64,000 bases of DNA from Ligustrum vulgare (lineage: Eukaryota > Streptophyta > Magnoliopsida > Lamiales > Oleaceae): NCBI GenBank assembly GCA_963555705.1, contig OY743169.1, forward strand, positions 49,218,124 through 49,282,123, in the 5' to 3' direction. The first letter of the stretch is position 1, and the number at the start of each line of letters is the position of its first letter. The position numbers and the translations under genes are program-made. Below are positions 35,639 to 43,583 of this stretch, in pieces. The notes under the pieces are model-generated. The model made no database searches, was not told the origin of the DNA, and saw nothing but the letters and a program-made list of their open reading frames with translations.

Positions 35639-36409
35639 AATAGAACTAGAAGAGTTCTGTTTATAAGATATGTAGAAGTTTTTAAAGCTTTTCTCCAAAA
35701 CATTCTGGGAAGACCAAAACTCCCATCTAACATTTTTTAGTAAGGTTCTATTCATTCTCTTAGCTGCACCATTCTGTTGAGGTGTATAAGTAACCATTAT
35801 GTGTTCAAATGTACAAATGAATCAAATTCAAAATTGCATATTTCGAATCCATTATCAGTTCTCAGTGCATTAATTTTCCCACGTTATTTTTCTATTAACA
35901 ACTTCCATTTCTTAAAGTTTTGAAACGTATCAGACTTCCAAAAAGAAGGTCCAATTTTTTCTTGAAAAATCATCTACTATACGAATGTTGTCTCCCCAGT
36001 GATCAACATGCAAATATTAAAGAATGGAAGTGGACTGTGAGTGCCAGTCATAAAAAGTATCTTGTTCTGTTTACCAATGATCAATTGTTCCAAAAAATCA
36101 TGTTGTTCAATTTTATCAATCCTAGATAATCCTATTTTATTGAGTATCTACAGATTTTTGTCAAGTCTTTAGTGCTAGATTAAAGACTTACCAGAGTGCG
36201 AGTTTACAACAACGGAGCTATTACAAACTAATGGTTTAGCCAACAGTTTGTGTATATTCATTTAATTTAGGAGCATAAATTATTCCCTGATAGTTAAAAT
36301 AAATTTTAGTAAAGCCTTGACGAATCCTTACATCGTATTCATCATCTAATTATCCTAGTGAGATCAAATTCCGTTGCAGGCTAGGTACATATCTAGGTTC
36401 TGTCAATTC
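35639..36409 (-). pseudogene. Decayed minus-strand copia: protease end and integrase
   Basis: Minus-strand frames give ILELTEPRYVPSLQRNLISL (protease/pre-integrase region, about 36410-36345), FKKWKLLIEK and INALRTDNGFEICN near 35910-35830 (integrase core, second aspartate), and MLDGSFGLPRMFWRKALKTSTYLINR near 35730-35650 (matching MLxxAxLPxxFWxEAxxTAxYLINR). Stops and shifts separate the parts. Confidence 0.8.
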
Positions 36410-36427
36410 TAGAATGTGGTTATTCTC
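36410..36427. repeat. Left target-site duplication of a SINE
   Basis: TAGAATGTGGTTATTCTC here and TAGAGTGTGGTTATTCTC at 42241-42258 differ at one of 18 bases. They flank the SINE that CACTA-3 interrupts. Confidence 0.8.
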
Positions 36428-36644
36428 GTCCCAGAGCATATCTCTCAGTGCTAAAGGGAAAGGTAGGAAACTTCTTCAGCCCAGTCGAGTGTAGGGTTTG
36501 AATCCTGAAAAAATGAATTTGTGCCGTGTAGCAAGCGGGAGTTACCACCATTCGATGAAGTTACCAATGCCTTTTACCCTGGCTCTGGGAGGCATAACCT
36601 GTTATTTACCTCTCGAACCAATGACCACTACAACAAAAGTGACC

Positions 36645-37230
36645 TTTTACGACATGAATTTACGGCGTGCATATAGGGCACGCCGTAAATCTTAATTATT
36701 TACGGCGTGCATAAAATGAATGCCGTAAAGGAATATCTTTTACGGCGTGCATAATTAGCACGCCGTAAAATTTCATTTATTATCACCTTTAACGGCGTAA
36801 ATATTCGCACGCCGTAAAAATTTTAAAAAAAAAATTATATTTTTTACGGCGTACATATTCGCACACCGTAAAAATTTTAAAAAAAAAATTATATTTTTTA
36901 CGGCGTACATATTCGCACGCCGTAAAAATTTTTAAAAAAAAAAAAAAAAAAATTTTACGGCGTACATATTCGCACGCCGTAAAAATTTTTTACAAAAAAA
37001 AATTTTTTACGGCGTACATATTCGCACGCCGTAAAAATTTTTCAAAAAAAAAAAAAAAAATTTTTACGGCGTACATATTCGCACGCCGTAAAAATTTAAA
37101 AAAAAAAAAAAAATTTTACGGCGTACATATTTGCACGCCGTAAAAATTTAAAAAAAAAAAAAAAAAAATTTTACGGCGTACATATTCGCACGCCGTAAAA
37201 ATTTAAAAAAAAAAAAAAAATTTTTTTACG
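36645..37230. repeat. CACTA-3 left subterminal palindromic repeats
   Basis: About twelve hairpin-forming units of the type TTTTACGGCGTACATATTCG followed by CACGCCGTAAAAATTT. Arms of 8-13 bases surround a loop of about 9, and units are separated by poly(A)/poly(T) runs. From 36840 to 37200 the array is nearly perfect. Confidence 0.92.
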
Positions 37231-37746
37231 GGCTAAAATCTCCTCGGGCGCTTCCAAGATAGTATAATTTTGCAGAAGGGTAACGGACTTCGTGAGATGA
37301 TTCGTTGTAAGAACTTGAAATCTGGACTTCAATCCGAATATGGATCGAGCTGAGTCGAGCATGGATTCCAAAGAGGTGGCACAAAACTTGGTTTCTCCTT
37401 TAAGTGGTGGAAATTCACAATGTTGTAGGGTATTTTCCATTGCTTTGGCTTGTTTTGAACCCTTTAGGAAGGAGAACAGTTGAAGAATATAGGGAAGATT
37501 TTCTGATGAGAAAGGAATAGAATCAGATTCTTGTTTGGACAGCAAAGGGGGAGACGTTGAAGGGTCTTTTATTGGGAAGTAGATAGGCATTTTCTTCCCA
37601 ACATTAAGTTCATTGATATAAAAGAACACATTTAGTTGAGGATCCAAGTGATTCTCATGTGACTTTGAATGTTCATATAAATTACTGCCAGATTTTCCAT
37701 TGTATCTTTCGATGTTCTCCCCATGTGCTTCAGTCATCTCGATGCG
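37231..37746 (-). pseudogene. Captured BURP-domain gene, exon 2 fragment (3' truncated)
   Basis: Minus-strand open frame: a variable linker, then the BURP domain with VFFYINELNVGKKMPIYF, SDSIPFSSENLPYILQLFS, KAMENTLQHCEFPPLKGET, KFCATSLESMLDSARSIFG and LLQNYTILEAPEEI. This matches the N-terminal half of BURP domains. The family's later CH-repeat half is missing: coding similarity stops at about 37231, where CACTA subterminal repeats begin. No stop codon interrupts the fragment. An acceptor (TTGCAG) precedes it. BURP proteins are plant-specific secreted or wall-associated proteins. The fragment is out of context and probably non-functional. Confidence 0.88.
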
Positions 37747-37900
37747 CTGCAATGGTGTCAAAATTAGATAAAACTTCGTAATATGTACTACTCAAATTTA
37801 GAGAAAAATATATAGAAACTTATCCGAACCGCGATTACTGGATAAAGATTTATGCAGTTCATGAAATTATAGTGCAGAAAGAAGGAAGAAAACAATATAC

Positions 37901-38002
37901 CTGCAACACAAGTAGTGAGCAAAAAAGGTGGACAAGAAAACCAAATCCAAAACCCATATTTTCTTTTCTTGTATCTGTTCTATGTCCAATAATCTTCAGC
38001 TT
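37901..38002 (-). pseudogene. Captured BURP gene, exon 1 with signal peptide
   Basis: ATG at 37957 (minus) opens a 19-codon coding segment, MGFGFGFLVHLFCSLLVLQ, a hydrophobic signal-peptide-like start. It ends at a GTATAT donor (37900) and is followed by a 154-bp intron ending TTGCAG before exon 2. BURP genes commonly have a short signal-peptide exon first. About 45 bases of leader precede the ATG after another possible acceptor (TTGCAG). Intron retention shows the capture was at DNA level, not from mRNA. Confidence 0.75.
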
Positions 38003-38960
38003 CTGCAATAATAATAATACCAAAATAATGACTATTTAGTATTAGGTAGTGAGATGCACATAGCTAAGAACAAGGAATTTCCTTTAAATATAACCTCATG
38101 GTGATGCCTTGTACAGTGATTTTCCAGAGAATATTGAAATGCTCTTATGGAGTTTGATTCTATTTTGATGGTTGAAAAATGGTATTTAATAGTTTATGTC
38201 CCTATCTGCTGAATTGGAGTTCTTCATATATAATCTTGATTTGATATTATTTAATTATTTTGTCAATGGGTTTGAAAGAAATATCTCAAGAGCGGTTAAT
38301 CGCGATCGTTACAATTTACTTCTCTTTATAACATTCACATCAAGAAATATAATTAGATTAGTTAAAATCTCTAAATTTTTTTCGGGATCAGCATTCCCCC
38401 ATCCCATGTTGATTAAGAATTTAAAAATCTAATTATCGAGAGGTGGGATACATCCAAACTCAACTCGAATCTTAAATAAAATGATTTTATATAGTCAAAT
38501 TAAAGGCAAATTCTAGTTTCTACAATGTCAAAAATGCAATCCAACATTAAAAAAAAGGTTATGATTTTGGATAGACTTGTAGAAGATGAGTAGACATTTC
38601 ACATTCATATTGATCATGTTTCCAAAGGCTGCTTCAACTTTGACAATTTGAAGATGCCTATTAGTTGAATCATGAGGGTGGATATGTGGATGAGTGTCAC
38701 TTTTCAAGAATTGGTTTGTACCAAACTATACTTTTCAAATTACTCGATTGTCTATCACAATCTATACAGATTTATGTTAAATCGAACGATTTGACAAAAG
38801 ATATTGCATATCGGTAGAGTTCAGATTTGCCGTCTCAAAATGGTGTCTCCTTAGTTGTCCACCAAAATGGAGTTTTTCGATTTATACAGATTTATGTTAA
38901 AATGGAGTTTTATACAGATTTATACAGATTTATGTTAAAATGGAGTTTTTCGAAACTTTC
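38003..38960. other. Interior of CACTA-3 upstream of the BURP fragment
   Basis: No coding signal. By position it may be the captured 5' flank or leader intron of the BURP gene. Near 38880-38945 a TTTATACAGATTTATGTTAAAATGGAG phrase is locally repeated. Confidence 0.4.
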
Positions 38961-39894
38961 AAGACTCGAATAAAACGCTATAAAAATATTCAGGCTGAAA
39001 ATAACATATTTTTAAATTAAAGGATAGAGTTTTGAAATATTTGAACTCGTGGGCCGAAATGAAACATTTGGAACATTGGGGACTAAAATGTAATTTTTCA
39101 AAACTTGGGTTGAAGCTCAAAACGGATATTAAACTGTAGGGATTGAAATAATTGATTATTAAAATGAAGGGACTGTTTAAAATTATTTAAAAACTTAAGG
39201 GGCTGAAATGATTAGTTTAAAACTATAAGGACTAATTTGAATAATTTTAAAACTTGGGGACTAAGCTGCAAATTTTGAAAATCAAAATATTAAAAACAAA
39301 CCTTACTCTCTCTTTCCCAATTCATTTTCAGAACTGAAGAGAGAGAGGAGAGGCGCGACCGGGAGTGGCCCTCCGCGCAACCGGCCCTCAGCCAGAGAGT
39401 TGCCGGCGAAACGCCACCGCAGGGTGGCGGTTAGCGGCGACCAAGAAGGGGGTCAGATTTGAGGGAGTTTGGTGCGAGATGGGTGTAAAACCGAGACCAA
39501 AAACGAAGCTGAGTTCGTGATTTGCTATGGTTTTCGGCGAGCTTACCGGCGGTCGAGGTAGGTAAGTATCTTGGGTAATTTGTTTCTTGGGTTTGAGTTT
39601 GATTTTGGGCTGATTGGAGTTGGGTTGACCGCAATTTTGGTGGTGCAGCAGGTGGTTCTTGGTGGTTGACGACGAAAGGGTTGTGGTGGTGTTGTGGAAA
39701 TGGTTGATTGTTATGGGTTGAGTGATTTCTTGAGGTTGGGTAGAGATGAAATTGGAGGTTGGCCGTGACTTTGGAGTCTTGGCAGTGGGCTGGTTGTTTG
39801 GCAGTGGTGGTGCTCGATTGTGATGGTGTTCATCGAGTGGCATGACTGGTTGGAAGGATGGTGCAGTGGAGCTTGGTGCAGGCAGTTCAATGTG

Positions 39895-39925
<31 letters not shown>

Positions 39926-40000
39926 GGAGGTGGCGGATGTGGTGGTGTTGCAAATGGTGAGGTTGAAGCTCGAGGTTACCTGGCTGTGGGAGGTGGCTGG
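38960..40000. repeat. Gypsy-LTR-like fragment in CACTA-3 (inverted relative to the other two copies)
   Basis: Repeated 'AACTTGGGGACTAA' and 'GGGGCTGAAATGATT' phrases, a GAAGAGAGAGAGGAGAGG tract and a GC-rich patch (39350-39440) are the reverse complement of the order seen at 16.8-17.8 kb and 24.2-25.5 kb. Open frames here are low-complexity histidine, asparagine and proline-rich artefacts. A (GAT)n run lies at 39897-39922. Confidence 0.6.
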
Positions 40001-40009
40001 AATGGAGTT

Positions 40010-40114
40010 GACAGCCTAAACTTTGATGGAAGGCTATTCATAATTGGCTTCATGGGTGGAACAAAAGCAGAAGTAAATCTTGCAGGGTTGCTACCAAGAC
40101 GCCTCACAGTGCAG
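40010..40114 (+). pseudogene. Captured exon of a PIG3-like (zeta-crystallin family) quinone oxidoreductase
   Basis: One frame reads DSLNFDGRLFIIGF, MGGTKAEVNL, AGLLPRRLTVQ. This matches the cofactor-domain segment 'LNxDGRLxxIGFxGG...EVNLxxLLxKRLTVQ' of plant PIG3-type NADPH:quinone oxidoreductases in the MDR family. TTGACAG just upstream is a plausible acceptor, and the similarity ends at Q, a known exon-end position as far as I recall. Only about 35 codons remain, so no enzyme can be made. It is the second host gene represented in CACTA-3. Confidence 0.8.
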
Positions 40115-40740
40115 TGTAACATGCTTAAGCCTTCTGCTATTTATATTATTCCTCTGTTTCAACTTTGTTTGTTTATTTGGTCTATTCATGGAAGAACACA
40201 CTCACACACGGAATCATCAAGGTCTCTTGCATCAGTATATGGTAAAGCTTATCCTTATTACGTACATTATATGGTAAGAACTGGTTTTTGCAAAGACAAG
40301 AACAATTATGTCTTTTAAGTAGTGCATTTTTTAAATGTAAGTTTGATAGATTAGGGCCCTGAAGCATTACCCTTGTACACTTCTTTGCTGATAGACTGCT
40401 CCAATCATTCAGGTGGATTTCTCTCTACACATTTGTGGGTTACTTTCTGAAAAATGAAAAATGACTAAAATGCTCCAAAAAAACATAAAAACAATTTAAA
40501 GAATGTCCGTTTTGACTGTCTAAACGATCTCGAAAGGCTAAAATCCATCATACGTCACGGCGAAGCGGTGAGTCTTGTCTGGCTCGTCGAGACCTTTCCG
40601 AAAAGTACTTATGGGCCCAAAACGAACTGGAGAGTACTGGAGTTTGCAGTCACATTCTGATCTTCTCTAGTGGAGAATACCTCTAATGTTTGTGTGTCAT
40701 AATTGTTTTTCTTAAAGACAAGTTTGATGGTTTATTGCAG

Positions 40741-40830
40741 CCAAAAACGGTGAACGCATTTCAGAGGGTTAAAGTTGATCAGGTGAAGTTTGTGGATGAG
40801 AGGCTTCAAGATAATTCGTACTGGGCAAAG
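40741..40830 (+). pseudogene. Captured SRP40/NOLC1-type gene, exon a
   Basis: Preceded by TTTATTGCAG (acceptor) and followed by GTTTGA (donor). The exon reads PKTVNAFQRVKVDQVKFVD, ERLQDNSYWAK. This is the start of the SRP40 C-terminal domain (FQRVxVDEVxFxDxRLxDNSYWAK) of nucleolar phosphoproteins related to yeast SRP40 and NOLC1, linked to snoRNP assembly. The next piece of the domain is in exon b in the same phase. Confidence 0.88.
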
Positions 40831-41015
40831 GTTTGATTTTTTTCCCTTTTATTGATCCTTCAAATGCCATTGCATTTGTATATCTATTGACATTTTTTTA
40901 TGGATACACTATGCATTTGCAAAATTTATATGTGCAAACAGATAGAATCATAGATATTGGTAGAATGTAGATATGTATATGTTTACGCGAATTTAATATT
41001 TTGACCCCATCAATG

Positions 41016-41017
<2 letters not shown>

Positions 41018-41112
<95 letters not shown>
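41018..41112. repeat. (ATT)n microsatellite in the captured SRP40 intron
   Basis: About 31 uninterrupted ATT units between the two SRP40 exons. The open frames spanning it (poly-N, poly-L) are artefacts. Confidence 0.97.
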
Positions 41113-41113
<1 letters not shown>

Positions 41114-41129
41114 CGTAGTTTCCTCACAG

Positions 41130-41191
41130 GATGGAGCCGACACTGGCTATGGAGCAAAAGCACAAGAAATTTTGGGTCAGGTCAGAGGAAG
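41130..41191 (+). pseudogene. Captured SRP40/NOLC1-type gene, exon b
   Basis: After the acceptor TCCTCACAG the exon reads DGADTGYGAKAQEILGQVRGR and is cut by a GTATGC donor within the arginine codon. It continues exon a: in the family, NSYWAKDGAxxGYGAKAQEVLGQVRGRDFRHEKTKKKRG. The basic tail that should follow was not found. A later possible exon after GTGCAG at 41587 (VKSPDTSYGQDVSKEAES) does not match the family and is unassigned. Confidence 0.88.
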
Positions 41192-41929
41192 GTATGCTAT
41201 TGTGTTTTATGTGCCGAAATACTGAATGTCAAGTTCACCTAGTCTAGTATGTTTATGGACAAAGCTCAGATAATATGTGTAATGAGCTCAGGTACTGCTA
41301 CAGAGATGAACTACAGAGATGAACTGGGAAAAAGAAGATAAAAATGCGTAGATGGATAGTGAACTCCTGTTGTAAACAGCATAAGTGGGGATAACTCACC
41401 GGATAATTTGTGGTTCTTAAAAAATAATAAAACATGCTCGTGGGGGTTTAAATGACTTATTAGTAATATAAGGAGTAGTGGGTCATGTGAAATGCGAGGA
41501 TAATAATGGGTTGTAGTTATAAATGTGTGGTTGAAACTAATGTTCTATTTTGATTGCTAAGTTTAGCTTGCTATTGTTCTGTGCAGGTAAAGTCTCCCGA
41601 TACAAGTTATGGCCAGGATGTGTCAAAGGAAGCAGAGTCAATGAAATTCCATGTTAAAGCTTCGATATGGATACTTTTATTTTTTACGACATTTTAAGTT
41701 TATTTTGAAGTAGTTGTCTATAGACTTTTAACATTAATTCCTATCTAGATTTTTGAGTAGGTTATGTGATATCAAATTTTTTGTATATTGTGTTGAATCT
41801 TACTATGATATTGTTTGTTTATCGAAATCACGTTTATTGATTATATATACATTAATGTGTTTTTGTTTTATTATTATAGGATTTTTGGAATTATAATTTA
41901 TAGAATTTTTTTTTTAAAAAAATAAAATC

Positions 41930-42180
41930 CTTATTTACGGCGTGCATTTTGAACGCCGTAACAGTTCACGGCGTGCAAAAATGCACGCCGTAACTGTTCA
42001 CGGCGTGCAAAAATGCACGCCGTAAAATATTTAACGGCGTTCAAAATGCACGCCGTGTAAATTTAATTTACGGCGTGTGGATTTGCACGCCGTAAATGTT
42101 TACGGCGTGACTTTTTACGGCGTGCGGCTGCACGCCGTAAAAATGATTTTACGGCATGCAATGCACGCCGTAAAAGGCTA
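41930..42180. repeat. CACTA-3 right subterminal palindromic repeats
   Basis: ACGGCGTGCAAAAATGCACGCCGTAA-type hairpins repeat about six times, mirroring the left array but with shorter spacers and GCATGC-like centres. Confidence 0.9.
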
Positions 42181-42258
42181 ACTTTGTTGTAGTGGACCCA
42201 GGACAGGGTCGGTTCGAGCCCTTAAGGTGTGGGTTACACCTAGAGTGTGGTTATTCTC

Positions 42259-43300
42259 AAGCAAGAGATTAGATTATTCAAATCCTCCTTTTTCGATAAC
42301 TCAGGGCATTTCCCATTTGAACTTGTTTAACATTTCAGTCAATAAGTTCAGTGAAACATTCTTTTATGGGGCACAAATGTAAGGTGCAGTCAAAATTAAG
42401 AACTCAGTCATTTAGATTTTTCCTAGTTGCAGTCAAAAGGACAGTGCCTTGTATTTCAAAAAAATTGTTACAAGCTATGGCTGGTGACCAATCAAGATTA
42501 GATTTTTCTTCTAAGTCAACAACTTCTTGCATCTTGAACGACCTTTTATGAAATGCCCAGTCTTTCCACAGTAGTAGTATTTCTTTATCTTAGCCTTAAA
42601 TTTTGATTTTGATTTTTTTTTTCTTATTTTTATCTCTGAACTTATCATTCTGAAATTTCCCATATTGTAAGAGTTATAATTACTAATCTTAATCTAAAAT
42701 TTATTCGATTTTACTTTTATGTACAATTCCCCCACCTCTTGCTATTTTTGAAATCAGATTTCAATAGTAGCTCTTTACTTCTTAGAGCTTGAATTTTTAT
42801 ATCAACAGCTAATTATTCAATTCTATACTAAGGAATTTTTAACTTCTCTATACATGTCATCTATGGAATTTAGAATGACAACAACCTATCAGAAAACTTC
42901 TCATAATAGTTAGCTAAACCATGAATTAATCTTGTGAGCTTGTCAATATTCTCTTTTAGACTAGAAGAAAGGTCAGACCTAAAATTATAAAATTATCTTA
43001 GAAGGAAGCAGTTACATGGCATGGTTTTAGTCAGATAGAATGATTCTAATTTTGTCCACGGAGCCTGGGTCGAAGTAAATTCCCCAACCTTCGTTATCAT
43101 ATTGTCAGACAGGTGAAGAAAGATAGAGCTCCAAGTTATCTCATTCTGTAGGCACTAATTTCATTTTCTCATTCTCAAATAAGGGCCCAATTCATGTTTG
43201 TTGTAATAACATCTCACTCATTTTCTGGCTTCAAAACCAAAGTCTATATTACCGTTCCACAATTCAAAGTCAAATTGATGTGTTGTAGTCATGCTAGCAG
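42259..43300 (-). pseudogene. Decayed minus-strand copia: gag and zinc knuckle
   Basis: Minus strand gives FDFELWNGNIDFGFEA (compare the KFDG-NF--WK--ME gag start of Tnt1/Tork elements), SSIFLHLSDNMITKVGEF, APWTKLESFYLTKTMP, then IDKLTRLIHGLANYYEKFSDRLL. A knuckle remnant KKYYYCGKTGHFIKG lies near 42575-42540, having lost its first cysteine. Order and orientation match the integrase and RT parts further left, so all pieces derive from one element. Confidence 0.78.
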
Positions 43301-43583
43301 TTAAGATCACAAACTCAGATATATACCACACATTAGTTTATCACAACCAGACAGAATGCACAAGTAAATTTTTAAATAATTATAGTAATCTTTACATATC
43401 ATAGAGATAAAAGAAAAAACATTGTATGACAAGTTATACAGTAAAAAATTCTTTAAAAGAAATAAAAAAATTATATGCATGCTAGTCATGAGGATGATCA
43501 ATAAATACAGTTTACTCCGCTGCTCCCTCAAATTTTCATATTTTCGTATAAGATCTTGGATAAAAGTAAACGAAGGCAAGTTA

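Larger units (their letters stand above)
36626..42194. mobile_element. CACTA-3: 5,569-bp gene-capturing (Pack-type) CACTA element
   Basis: Termini CACTACAACAAAAGTGACC and, read inward from the right, CACTACAACAAAGTTAGCC. GAC duplicates flank both ends (36623-36625 and 42195-42197). Subterminal repeats are palindromic ACGGCGTGC/GCACGCCGT units at both ends. No transposase is encoded. The interior carries exon fragments of three unrelated host genes: BURP (minus), PIG3-like quinone oxidoreductase (plus) and SRP40 C-terminal domain (plus), with exon-intron borders preserved. That is the signature of CACTA transduplication. CACTA-2 has near-identical first bases, so the two may share a transposase source. 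Confidence 0.93.
36428..42240 (+). mobile_element. tRNA-type SINE split by CACTA-3 (about 241 bp when CACTA-3 is removed)
   Basis: Between the 18-bp duplications, and after subtracting CACTA-3 and one GAC, about 241 bp remain. The left part has a box A-like TCTCTCAGTGCTAAAGG (from 36441) and a box B-like GGTTTGAATCC (36495-36505), about 50 bp apart: the internal RNA polymerase III promoter of tRNA-derived SINEs. The SINE sits in the protease region of the decayed copia element. Family is unknown; the 3' end lacks a long A or T tail. Confidence 0.65.

Noticed and set aside
39388..39843. 151-codon minus-strand frame rich in T, N and P
   Set aside because: Lies in the gypsy-LTR-like repeat. Similar low-complexity frames arise in the other two copies without conservation of sequence.
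40898..41225. Poly-asparagine and poly-leucine open frames
   Set aside because: They are translations of the (ATT)n microsatellite lying in the captured SRP40 intron.
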